From positions 62,001 to 126,000 of the forward strand of contig MZZL01000020.1 of the NCBI GenBank assembly GCA_002749535.1: a DNA stretch of 64,000 nt. Reading direction: 5' to 3'. This document shows, piece by piece, positions 11,988-23,353 of this stretch. The position numbers and the translations under genes were made by a program. Position 1 is the stretch's first letter, and the number at the start of each line of letters is the position of its first letter. Source of the stretch: Apophysomyces variabilis. Lineage: Eukaryota; Mucoromycota; Mucoromycetes; Mucorales; Mucoraceae. The notes under the pieces were generated by a model. The model saw nothing but the letters and a program-made list of their open reading frames with translations, was not told the origin of the DNA and ran no database searches.

Positions 11988-13277
11988 CACTCCCCTCCAA
12001 AAAGTCTGAAAACAGTCTGTATTTTTCTCATTTTTTGTCTTATTCAATCTTCCTCCATACCAATGAACTGCATCACTAACTCTACCCGTAAGCCTAACGC
12101 TGAACTTTCTGCCAGAGAAAGAGACCAGAATTTCGGCATGCGACAAGCAAACATGTCGTAGGCCAAAGCCCGCAACCTGCCCCGCGCGACCGTTGTTTCA
12201 GTGCTACATCGTATGATGAAGACTGGTGAATCTTTCTTCGGCACCCCGTTCTGGAAGACCAAAGAAGTTGACAGAACGTGTTGGACGTGCCATCGAGCTC
12301 AGCATTCGCCGTGAACTGCACAAATCTCTTGTGCAGCATCACGCGGAGTTTTCCCATGACCATGCCGAGATGTCTTTGAACACTTTTCGCAAAGCGGTCA
12401 ATTCTCTGGGCTCCATTTCCCGTATACCGGGTCGCAAGCCGAAGCTGAATGAGAAGCACAAAAAGCCCGGTTGGAATGGGCCAAAGCTCATGTAAACTGG
12501 ACCCTTGAGTAATGGTCCAAGGTCATTTGGTCCGACGAGTCCAGATTCCGGTTGCATGCAAACGATGGCCATACTAGAGTGCTCAGAAAAGACGATAAAG
12601 CATACCCAGAGCAATCAACTGCAGCCAACTGTGAAGTATGATTGTTCTGTGATGATCTGGGGAAGCTTCACAACTGATGGGACGGTGGCAGCAAAAATCA
12701 TACCAGGAACTATGGATCAAGATGTGTACGTCAATGTTTTGTCTGGGTGCTATTACCCAGCTTACTTAGAAATAAGTTCTGATCCTGTTAACGATGGGTA
12801 TGTTCTGCAAGAGGACGGGGCCAGCTGCCATACAGTCGCTTATTCGAGGTGGTGGAAGCAGATGAACATGGACAACTGGCCTGCCCAAAGTCCGGACCTG
12901 AACCCAATTGAGCATCTGTGGGATGAGATCGAGCAGCGTCTCATGAAGCGAAGACGTGCTATATTCACTAAACAGCAGTTGGAAGAGGCGCTGCTCGATG
13001 AATGGCGAAAGATCCCGGCAGGCGTCTGCAAGAATTTGGTGGACTCTATGCCAAGAAGATGCCAAGCGGTGATTAAAGCCCGTGGTGGAAATACCAGATA
13101 CTGAAAATGACAATAAAAACATATATTACATGTATAAGATAGTCTCTTAATCATTGTCGACAGTTTCAAGAGAATTGGTTTGTGAAAGTTTTGATATAGG
13201 GCATGTTTAAGATCGTCATAGAAATTTCAACCAGAGCGGAGTTACTCGAGCGTTTTCAGACTTTTTGGAGGGGAGTG
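11988..13277 (+). mobile_element. Tc1/mariner-type DNA transposon, 1290 bp, non-autonomous by decay
   Basis: The ends are perfect 26-bp terminal inverted repeats: CACTCCCCTCCAAAAAGTCT begins the left arm and its reverse complement ends the right arm. Both ends are flanked by TA (11986-11987 and 13278-13279), the target duplication typical of Tc1/mariner insertion. Inside is a broken transposase gene. Intact inverted repeats with a damaged gene suggest a fairly recent copy that could still be moved in trans. Confidence 0.92.
12063..13104 (+). pseudogene. Tc1/mariner transposase, disrupted
   Basis: Transposase similarity is spread over different frames. The N-terminal helix-turn-helix part has a stop at 12159-12161. 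The SGRPKKLT region is in another frame from about 12226. A frame change near 12465 and a stop at 12510-12512 interrupt the region of the first catalytic Asp (WSDESRF). A further frame change near 12630 precedes the long C-terminal part with VMIWGSF, LQEDGASCH and PAQSPDLNPIEHLW. The second Asp and the Glu are separated by 31 residues rather than the 34 usual for Tc1. The C-terminal frame 12505-13104 is open, but the whole cannot encode an intact enzyme. Confidence 0.88.
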
Positions 13278-14622
13278 TATATCCAACAAGGTCTCCTTGC
13301 TCTCTGCCATTATTTTAGCACTCCTTCCGCTTCATCTTCCCTTGTTTCATTGCCATAAAGCTACGCCCTATCGGCAGTCAGCGCTTCCATGATTCTGTAC
13401 TGGGATTACAGTGATCGGTTCCTCTTTTTCTTCAAACTGCCTTTTTCTGCTTCTCAAGAGATCGATCCTATTCTTTGACTGTTTAATGATTTTCTTCCGA
13501 CTATTTGCGTGTTGTTCTTTATACCAACAAAACAAAACTCTTCTTAAATTGGACGATACTCAGATCTCGCGTGTCAAAGAAAGCATCTTTGGCACCCTTG
13601 TCTTTCGAAATTGCTCTCTCATGGGACAACTTGTATACTATCCCAAAAGATTTTACGGTTAAATATTGCTTCATTCCTCAAATGCCAGTCTACGTCTTTG
13701 TTGCTGATTGAGGAAATAATCTAGTGCGACGTTGGGCTCGAATGATTCACAGATAAAGCTCGTAATCGAACCCGCGTTCTGTATCATATACATTTAAGTA
13801 GGAGTCCGCAACTATTCGTCTCTCCCTATTTGATGTTATGCAAACAAATACGAATTATGAATTTCTCTTCGAACATTCATCCTAAATAGTCTGAGGTTTA
13901 TCGAATAGTAAACGAATATTCACCTTTTATGCGCGTTCGTTGATATCATTCCTCTCATTGCCAATCATCGCAAGCACACCAACAGCATTCCTTCAATCAG
14001 TAAAGCTAACGAAAGAAAATTGATAAATCTTGTAACAAGCTTGCACGTCAAATACATGCTAAGAACCATATATGTTCTTAAGAATTTAGTTAGATTGCTC
14101 TATGCTTACAGAGACGCACCCTTGCTGCAATGGCTTGATGCTTTGCATTCCTTGACGACAGCAGAGTGTGCCGTGAGAGATAGTTCAGGAACATTTTATT
14201 TAATGATGACACTGGGCGTATCTCTCTTCCTCCATATTTTCCGTTTCTTAATGCAACACTGGAGATTATGGGCCAGAGTAATGGCTGATGTAAGAAGAGA
14301 TGCATTAAACCTAACTATAAAATTCAGGGCAGCATAATCTATCCAGCAAAGAAGGTGAGACGTTCTGATTGTAAAAGATACATTAAACACTCTGAAACCA
14401 TTTTGTTTTGACGCGAAACGATATGTATAATCCGATAAAGTGTTTCATATTAGCTGTCAAGAACTTGGTATATATCTGAGTTCGGCCGCACGTATTTTTG
14501 CCAATCATGCAATATGATTTTGACATCTCATGCTGCTAATAGTTCTAATTGTTTTGGCCAGTGCAAATTCAATACAAACTTTGTCCTATGCGTCAGCGCA
14601 GACTTTTTAAATGGTAAAAAGT
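13278..14622. other. Intergenic (1.3 kb), uncertain frames only
   Basis: Open frames at 13411-13662 and 14020-14337 (+) show no family motif, and no splice sites link them. A real but unrecognised gene cannot be excluded for the 105-codon frame at 14020-14337. Confidence 0.5.
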
Positions 14623-16082
14623 TTATAATTCGCCACAATCAATGATGGTGACTCGCTTCGTGGGTTTGCCTCCTGAAGTGCCTACTTTCTCCATTTGTCG
14701 CACAACATCCATGCCAGATGTAACCCGACCAAACACGACGTGTTTTCCGTCCAACCAAGTTGTCTTTTCCGTACAGATAAAAAACTGACTACCATTGGTG
14801 TTTGGCCCTGCATTCGCCATGGACAAAGTTCCCTAAAATAACGGAAGACAGAAAGGTGAATAACAACTCCTTGTGCACTGTGTCCGGTTCTCTTTTTTCT
14901 TACCGCGCCAGTGTGCTTCAAAATAAAGTTCTCGTCCTCAAACTTTTCTCCATATACTGATTTGCCACCTGTGCCATTGCCTTTCGTAAAGTCACCGCCT
15001 TGGCACATGAACTGTGGAATGATACGATGGAAAGAAGATCCTTTGTAGCCATAACCCACTTCACCAGTACATAATGCCCGAAAGTTTTCTTTTTATAATA
15101 AAACGTCAGTTGAGTCTCATCTGTGCGCTAACCCATTGAAGCCTATTTACCTGCAGTTTTGGGTACAACATCGCCACGAAGCTGTCACAAATATATAAGA
15201 GATGAAGACAATGAGCGAAACGAACCTAAGCATAAAAAAAAAAGAAGCGCCTTACCTCGATGGTAATTCGTCCGGCCAGCTCGCCTCCAATTTGGATATC
15301 CAGATAGACCTGTGTTCTTCCACCCTTTGGAATCACCTTGGGAGCGGGATCTTTCCCTGCTTCTTCTTCTGCTTCTGATTTTGCTTCTTCTCCTTCTTCT
15401 GTGGGCGAGCCCTCCTCCTTCTTGTCCGGGTTTGCATATTTTGCCAACCATGCATCGTCCGCCCATACTTGAAGCTTATCAGTTAATCTATCCAACACAA
15501 TGATAGACCCCATATACACCCCGTGCGTATCATAGTCTACTCCCTTCCCTTTTCTCTTCCTGCTCTTATTATTATCATCATCCTACCTGCTTTGTTGGAT
15601 GCGGCTGTGATCTTTTGTGGTTTGGCCATGCTGACTTTAATCACTCGTCCATTCAATTCGGCATGATGCATGTTATCAATAGCGTCCAATGCGTCTGCTT
15701 CCAATTCATATTCCACAAATCCGAATCCTCGATGGGGATTGTCTGTTGCATATAGAAGAGGAAAAAAAAAAAGAGAGCAAAACCGCTGTGTCAACTCCCC
15801 TTTCTGCTCTCTTTGCTACTTCGTTTACACGCTTATTCTTACGTGAACCCGGATCTGGCGCTAATTGAACGGCTACAATATCGCCAAAAGGAATAAACGC
15901 GGCATGGAGCATCTCTTCTGTTACTTCTTGGTCAAGACCTCCTGCAATATAGAAAACCATCCATGTTAATAAAAGAAATGTCGAATCTTTTCGTGTTCGC
16001 AATCTATCAAAAGAGAGAGTGGAAGCTACTTGCCGACGTACAGTGTCGTCTTGTTTCGTGGATTGATATTGATCGTGGTCAT
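14623..16082 (-). CDS. PPIE: Peptidyl-prolyl isomerase E (CYP33): RRM plus cyclophilin, 313 aa
   Basis: Exons 16082-16034, 15941-15843, 15742-15587, 15467-15256, 15181-15151, 15088-14904 and 14832-14623 give 313 residues (human PPIE is about 301). An N-terminal RRM has RNP2 TLYVGGL and RNP1 RGFGFVEY. A linker with [10 protein letters not shown] and an acidic stretch follows. The C-terminal cyclophilin domain has [15 protein letters not shown] (catalytic Arg), [13 protein letters not shown] and [10 protein letters not shown], so the active site is complete. The family isomerises prolyl bonds and works in the spliceosome and in chromatin regulation. The first intron (16033-15942) has a GC-AG border: only GC at the donor restores the RNP2 motif. 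The gene is head-to-head with SNRNP27, another splicing factor. Confidence 0.95.
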
Positions 16083-17052
16083 GCTCGTGTACTGGAGTTT
16101 GTTCCTCAAATTGGAAGGACCTCGAACGGGAAACGAGCAAAAATCTGGTAGGACTTTCGAGCGGGCAGTGCCAAGTGACTGCTGAAGTCAATGGATGAAC
16201 AAGCCAGGCTAAGATAGTATGTGAAGTGGGACGGCTAAACTGGTGTCACGCAGTTTTGGCGTAGTTTGGCTCGCGCCAGATTACCCAAGCTGCGTCGGTC
16301 AACCGGACAGGAAAGTCACGGAGATTCGGGGCTCCTTTTGCCTGAGTCTGCCGTTTGTAACTTTAGTGAAAGCAGCGGAGCCTCAGGGAGGCCCGCTAGC
16401 AATAAAAATAATAGAGAAACTTTCACATAATAAAGTTAACGGGTTTTCCCAGCCAAGAGTAAAAAAAGCAGTTAAGACAAGTAAAGCAAAGGAAAACTCT
16501 ACAAGCTCTCTTCCCGCAACCCTCGCTCGATTTAACCTAAATTCACGCCAATTTTAATAATTATAAAGTCATAGACTTTATATGTCGAAGAAAGAGACTC
16601 CCCTTCGAATCGTCCCTTTATCTAAAACAGTCCAAGTTTAACCAATATATAACAAGAAAGAATAAATCTCAAGAAGAATGTCTACAGACAAAGCGAAAAA
16701 AACACCAAAACTAGAAGTGCTTGAATCAACTGTGTCAATATCATTTAATGTTTCGAGATGGCCACTTCTTAGCCATAGCGGTAATATTTTGCTTTTGATG
16801 CAGAACTGTATAAAACATTTTTGGGAGCATCCTGTTCTATTGTTTATTCTAGAGTTTGTAACGAAATGATGCGGTTGCTATGCTTCGATGTGTTCCTTGC
16901 AAGGAAAAAAAAAGGAATGCGGAGAGGGCTTTAGCAGTCACGGGAGCTTTTCTCTTGCTCTCCATGGAACTCGACCCTTTTTTTTCATTTCTTTCCTCTT
17001 CTTCTGTCCTTTTTCGTTTTTCTTTTACATCAATACGGCTGACTGTTTAAAT
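16083..17052. other. Divergent promoter region between PPIE and SNRNP27
   Basis: 970 bases separate the two start codons. The part next to SNRNP27 is T/C-rich. Short frames here (16243-16557, 16678-16869) lack motifs. No TATA element was picked out with confidence. Confidence 0.6.
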
Positions 17053-17873
17053 ATGCCACGTTCACGATCTCCTCGCCGTAACCGTTCGTATCGTGATTAT
17101 GATCGTCCTTCATCCCGCTCTAGATCCCCTTCACCGTACAGTCGACGCGGAAGACGAAGATACAGCCCATCTCCACGAAGAGACAGTGGCAGCCGAGACC
17201 GACGAAGGGACCGTAGTATAGACAGACGCCGAGACCGCAGCCCAGACTGGAAAGGTAAATTTTTGTTTTCGCCATTGAAGGAAAAAAGAAAAAAGATAAA
17301 TTAGAGAAACTACGTATATCTATGACATATGCAGTCTTCTGTATTCTTTTGTCTTTCTCTTTTCCGCCAGTACCAACCAAAAAGATGAATTATCATTAGA
17401 TCGCGACCGTGACCGCGGACGGTCTAGATATCGATCGAGAAGTCCACGTCGTAGCCTTTCCCGTTCAGAAAGATACCGTAGTCCATCCGTAAGAAGGTAT
17501 AGGAAGATACTTTCCCTTTTTGTTCTCTTCATTGAAACCAAAAAAAAAAAAATGCAGTAGGGATCAGCGACGCCGATCTGAAGATGAGCGAGTAGAATCG
17601 ACACCAAAAGAAAAGGAAGAACAACCTGTTGTGAATGAAGAAGACGATGAAGAAACCAAAATGATGAAATTAATGGGATTTGGAGGGTTTGAGACGACAA
17701 AGAATAAAAAGGTCGCAGGTGCCGATGTCTCTGGTGCTAATGTCCGTAAACCCATCAAATATCGTCAGTACATGAACCGACGAGGTGGATTCAACAGGTA
17801 AGATAAAGATATACATTAAAGGGATAACGAAAAATTGACATTGTGGTATTCTAGACCATTGGATAACGTGTAA
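17053..17873 (+). CDS. SNRNP27: U4/U6.U5 tri-snRNP 27 kDa protein, 185 aa
   Basis: Exons 17053-17254, 17400-17496, 17558-17797 and 17855-17873 make 186 codons including stop. The N-terminal two thirds is an RS/RD-rich domain ([14 protein letters not shown] types). A Glu-rich linker leads to the conserved C-terminal SNRNP27 domain with [18 protein letters not shown] and [19 protein letters not shown]. The last 19-nt exon supplies PLDNV, matching the conserved C-terminal end of the family. The protein is a component of the U4/U6.U5 tri-snRNP and influences 5' splice site choice in animals. The donor of the second intron was chosen because it alone keeps the frame. Confidence 0.93.
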
Positions 17874-18853
17874 AAAGAAAGAAAGAGAAAAGGAGGGACG
17901 GAAAGGGAAAGAAACAGAGAGAGAGCGAGAAAAGCAGAAAAGAACAGAATATTATTAAACGGTAAAGTCCAAACTCTTTTTCTTGCGTTATACTTCAACT
18001 GTGTTTGGTTGGTTATAAACGAACTCGTAAATTTCCGGTGCCTAAGGGCCGGTTGTCTGTGCGCGCAGATTCCACATCTGGACCGAATAACATGGTATTT
18101 TGAATAAAGCAAGGGAAAAGAAACAAGGGACTGTAATCATTGCCTTTGATTGATAGACAGAAATGATTGCCGAATCGAAACAGCTAAACGCGATATGACT
18201 TACTTCACAAAAGACTACTGGATGTGCAACTGCTCCATTGGCTCTACTTTGCAGGCATGACAGTTTTCGTCATTCACGGATATCCGTCCTCCCTTTCATT
18301 AAAGATACGGATGTTTCCATTGGGGGAGAGAGAAAGGAAGGTAGGAGTCCTACTCAATCAAAGGAACTTTCATGAATACAGTCTTTATGATGCAAATGGT
18401 CTAAGACTGATTCTGATCGAAATAAAGACAAGCATTGGGAGGACATGGTTACAGCATCTTTCATTGTAATACCCCTTAGGAATGAGAATTAGAGATCTTT
18501 TGGCATCATTGGTGCCTGATGTTACACAGCATTAAACATAGCAAATAGCTTTTCGGTGGAGATATGGTACGTTTTATTCAAACTGAAAGACGTTGCATCG
18601 TATTGCTGTTCTCTATGGAAGACACTGTGTCACCTTTACGCTGCAATGCGAAAAGACTAGTAACTTGAGCACTAAGTGATCCATGAATTTATTTGTATAT
18701 CGAATGACCTGTCTATGCAAGGTTTCAAAAAGTTGTCCATTATTGAAAAGGTATTAGAAAGATATTACTGAAGTATTTTTTTTATTGTTATTTGCGTCTA
18801 AAAAGAAATGAATAATGAGAAATTTTCCTTGTTTAACAAGTACGTTTATTCAT
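17874..18853. other. Intergenic between convergent genes
   Basis: The 3' flanks of SNRNP27 and the septin meet here. No gene or RNA is recognised; an 81-codon frame at 18224-18469 is unsupported. Confidence 0.65.
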
Positions 18854-20740
18854 TTACCGGAGAGTAGCATTTCGCATATCATTCAATTCACGCTCGGTGG
18901 TTTCCAATTGTTTTTTCTGTTCCTCGAGCTCCTTCATGAGTTCCTGACGTTTTTCTTGTAACTAAAAGGGAGACCAGATTGTTGTTAGTTTCGATTGCCA
19001 TGCTTATTTAAAGCAAAGGAAAAAGAAATTCATAAGGTATGCTTACCGCTTCTTCACGCTGTTTCAGCACTTGCTCGGTTTCCCGAACCTTTTGGACAAA
19101 TTGCTGTCGCATATCTTCTTCCTTTGAAAGCATCTCCTGTTTAAGATCGGATTTCATGTTTTCAATGCGTGAATCGTATTCCTCATCGCACATCAACAAA
19201 GACTCGGGGCGATCGGGTCCGCGTAGACGACGAGCTCGGTGAGCATGGTAATGATGATGATGGGTTAAGTCGGTCAGTTCATGAAGACAATGGGTCATCA
19301 ATAGTTCTCGCAGATGGATAAAGTCGCAATGGTCGGGATTCTCAACTAAAATATACATTTTTTTTTTCATCTTGCATTAGTTTCATCTCCGTCCATCTGG
19401 TTTTTTTTTACCTTCAACGGCACCCCAACGGTACTGGCGCCCGCGCACTTGTTTGCCATTCACATCCACATAGGACGTACTGCCAATGACAGTAAACGGA
19501 ATATGTTTCTAGTTATGCCTCTCTTGTTAGAAAATAAGGAAAGTTTCGGTTGTCTTGGGTTTTCCCAGTAGTTTACCTCGAGCTCCTCAATTTCATCTCG
19601 ATCATCGGGAAAGGCGGTAGGATACATCTTGATTTCGTGTTCCTGTAAGTCTTCCAGAATCTAACCAATAAAGGCCAAGGTAAATATGAGACAGAAAAAG
19701 AAAGAGTAAAGACTTACCGCTTCCTTGAATAAGATTTTTTCTTCTGGAGTCAGGGTATCTGCTTTAGCAATCACTGGGATCACATTGACTTTGGCTGAAA
19801 TGGCTCGCAAGGACATGATGTCGAGTTCTTTCAATCGATGGCCAGTTGGTGCAATGAAGTAGAGACACGCATGCACTCGGCTGTCCACTAGTGCTCCACG
19901 AAAAGAGGCATTCTTTTCGGCCTCATGAAATCGATCATACTGTTCATCGATATAGGTCAGAATCGGCTCAAGACTTCACGATTTTTTCTTTCGGTCAGTC
20001 CCAATCTGTCATTCTTCGTAAGCCTCTTACCTACTCTGCATTTCTATTCAGTCGATCACCAAAACCCGGAGTGTCAATGACACACAAACGCAAGGTCACA
20101 CCACCTTCTTCCAATTCTATCCATGACCCATGAGGATTAGACAGAAAAAAGTAAATCTAACTTTTTCGACCTGATGATGCATACCATAAGTGACAGGCGT
20201 TATTTCGACAGTCTTGGTGTCCTGTGGCACCTTTGCCTCTGATTCATAAAGATCTGAATGAAACAAAGTGTTCATAAATGTGGATTTCCCTAAACCCGTT
20301 TCGCCTTGATATTTCAAAAAAGAAGTGTCAGCATCAAGCATTCTTATATTATTCTTTAAGTAAAAAAAAAAAATTGCAATTCTATTCTTAGGAAGAAAAG
20401 ACAGAAGGCAACTTACCGACAACCATCAAATTCAATTGGAAGGGTGTCCGTTTTGCCTTGTTGTATTTCTGACGAGGTAAGGCTTCCATGCCTAGAGGCC
20501 TATTTAAACTGGCCTGTCTGACAGGTGTTGTCTTCCAGGGTCCGAGATCGGGAAAGAGACCTCTACATCAGGAAACCATGTCAAGTTGATTAACTTTCTG
20601 TTTCCTCATCCACATGTGAAATGCTGACTGTTCGTGTGGCATTACCTTGTTTGAAGGGCGTGTTCCTAAAGCAAATGAGATGGAGTAAGAAAAGAAGTTA
20701 TTTCTCGGATAAAGGAGTTGCTATAGGTTACCAAAGGCAT
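18854..20740 (-). CDS. Septin GTPase, 406 aa
   Basis: Exons 20740-20732, 20665-20646, 20562-20417, 20304-20185, 20116-20035, 19973-19718, 19660-19577, 19508-19412, 19345-19047 and 18961-18854 keep one frame for 407 codons. Motifs: P-loop GETGLGKST (residues 59-67), G3 DTPGFGD (113-119), G4 AKAD (195-198), a septin unique element with FTVIGS and RGRQYRWG, and a C-terminal coiled coil rich in E, K, Q and R over the last 100 residues. Septins form hetero-oligomeric filaments at septa, hyphal tips and branch points. The C-terminal coil suggests the Cdc3/Cdc12/Cdc11 side of the family rather than Cdc10. The first two exons (9 and 20 nt) are inferred from splice sites and frame only; the rest is firm. 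A Met at residue 35 is the fallback start. Confidence 0.92.
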
Positions 20741-23353
20741 GACAGTGAAAAGCGAAGGAAAATAACAAGAAGAGCCAGAGTGGCGAAAAAAGAAAGCTGG
20801 ATAATCGTTCACTTGTGTATCTGATTCTTTTTTTTTTGTTTCCCGGTAACGTTACACGAATATATATTTTTAAGTTTCCATCATTTTCATGGTCCTCTCT
20901 TTCTTTTGTCGATCCTCGTTTTAAATTTCTTGTGTCTTTAACTTTCAAGTATATTTAACCAAAGGTCTACATTACTCAATCTATTGTCATTGTTCTTCTG
21001 TAATATTATATATATATTCTAACTTTCTGGATTCGTTCACGTTCTATCACGGTAAGCTGATGAAGGGTTAAGAACGGAAAAAAAAACCTGTTGCCCTGAA
21101 GGGCAGCAGTGCAGTACAGTTATGCGTTGTGGAGAACAGAAAGCATCGAACAGGGTATCTGCATCCTGCAATTGCCCAAAAAGAAACTGATGACTATTCT
21201 GCCGAGAGAAAGAGAAAGAGAAAACGATAAATTTATCAGCGTGTGTATTTTCCTGCTTTTTCTTTCTCTTTTCGAACAGTGATCTCTGAAAAGCTGATAC
21301 GTTGTTACTGTTTGTCTCTTCTTGTTTTTTCTGCTTTGGTGCAGGGTATCATACGATTCTGTGTGCAACGAAGCGTATTTGTTTTACTGGATAAGGTAAG
21401 ACTTTAGGTTGTGAGACTCCAACAGAATGAGGATAGTACACGGACCTTGGCCAACACGGGTTGATAGCAGCAGGGTACATTTCGCCTTGCTCTATGCAAC
21501 TTTGTTTGTTTCCTTCTTTGCATCCCACAATAAGAGATGAAAGGGTAAACCTATGAGGCTCTTCCTATTGACTAGGACAGTGTTGCACACTGATAAACAC
21601 CAGAGTTTATTCGCCTATTTATGGAAAAGAAAGCGAATCGATATTCAATCAACTTATCAACCCGCGCGTAAAGCCCGGCCCCTTTTTTTTTTTTTATTTT
21701 TTCTCTATCTCACCCTCTTTCTTGTTTTCTTGCAATGGCTCCCTAAGAAAAAGCAATATCTCCGTTCAATGTCATCATTCACCCTTGCTTTTTCCTCGAT
21801 TTTTTGAAACATCTCGCGCAGGCATACCTAGACTTCCGAAACGATGAATAAGTTGGCTCACGCATCTGTTTAAACTTATGGATAGGGTAACGTCCTCTAA
21901 AAAGTTCCAACTCTCTTTGTATAGAAAGAAAAAAGGCATGAATGTCCCAGGCGCAAACAGAACATAGAAAAAGTAGTTTGACTACAAGCTTTGTTACTAC
22001 TGCAAATGCTAAGTCTCCATAGACAGATCGTCCCTTTGAGCTGGCTTATCTTTCTGCGGGGTGCGCAATGTGGAGACCGTTGTGGTCTTATGCCGTCTTT
22101 TCTGCTTATCACTGCCGGAATATGCAAGGGAACCAAAGGGTCTGAGGAACGTGGTGACAGTAGAGATTTTTTCATTTTGTTCTAGGTACGGGCAATACTG
22201 TATTCTTTAAATTGCTGAAACAGTACGAGACCTAACCAGAATCAACCTTCATTAGACCAGAACTTACTTAGAGAAGAAAGGAAGCTTGGTTGGCAATCCT
22301 ATTCGTTGGGAACATTTTAAGTTACACATGTTGCTATGGCGCACCAAGACTCCATCTTTCCAAAGCAACGCCAGTGAAATGCATGAAGTTAACAGAATAA
22401 AACAAACCAAAGAGTTAGCCATGACAAAAGGTCTGGGGAGTCGATGACGAACAGTGACAAGGCAACTTTCATAGATCGGACAATCCCCTTTTTTTTCTTT
22501 AGATGCTATGCAGCCCCAGTGGGTTTGAGTGATACGAATAGAAATATTTTCCCTACAACATGCTTTATCTCGGGATAAGAAAAAACATTATTTCTACACC
22601 TGCTTTTGGTTAAATGGGCCAGGCGCAAAAAAGGGATGTTCACCAGCGCCACATGGAACGATGAGGTTCCCTTATTTTGCTAAAGTTAAACGAATACCGT
22701 TATATGACGCCATGATCGGGCTGTTTCCACTTAATATGTCCTCTTTTCCGATCTGTCAAATAGAATGCTAAGGGAGATGGCCTTATCTGTTTGTTCTTTT
22801 CCAAATTCTTTTTTTGTCTTTGGTAGGCCAATATGGATCATGGCGTACTTTCCTTTTTGATTGGTGGTTCAATCCATTTTTTGGGTTCAAACGATGAACA
22901 AAGCGTAACGTTGGAGAGGATGACACAGTGATATAATAGTTTTTTTTTCTCCGCTGGTACAACCCCTAATGCAGTTGCGCGGGAAAAGAAGTACCCAAAC
23001 CCCAAAAGAGATTCTGGTTGTTTTCCGCGCCATAAGGAACGTGATATACGAACACATTCGTATTTCAATAGACGATGGCAAAGGTGCAAGAGAAAAGTTT
23101 TCTTTTGTATGCGTCATCTGCTCAGTTACGACTGAAACGGGACGTATGTGGGATGGTTTTTTTTGTGTGAGTGTGCGTGAATAAGCGTGGGAAACCTACT
23201 GTATAAGGCTCTATAAAAAGGGTATTCTCCCTTTCTTCAATGTGAATTTTTCCCCACGGGGTCCCGACTGACTACTGACTGTTTTCATCCCTTTCTCTCT
23301 CTCTCTTTTTCTTTCTCTATTCCATCCCATTGTCCCTTGTAATTCAATAAAAC
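20741..23353. other. Large intergenic region (2.6 kb), no gene recognised
   Basis: This is the shared upstream region of the septin (-) and the dehydrogenase (+). Several 60-90 codon frames occur but none shows a domain or consistent splice sites. A TATA-like box lies at 23211-23220 near the right end, and a CT-rich leader follows. Confidence 0.6.
23211..23220 (+). promoter_or_regulatory. TATA-like box of 3-hydroxyisobutyrate dehydrogenase
   Basis: CTATAAAAAG lies about 135 bases before the start codon. It is followed by a CT-rich tract, as at several other genes in the window. Confidence 0.6.

Noticed and set aside
20117..20184. Septin reading continued as [11 protein letters not shown] after VTY
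   Set aside because: This is intron; splicing at gtatgc restores the family sequence VTYELEEGGV.
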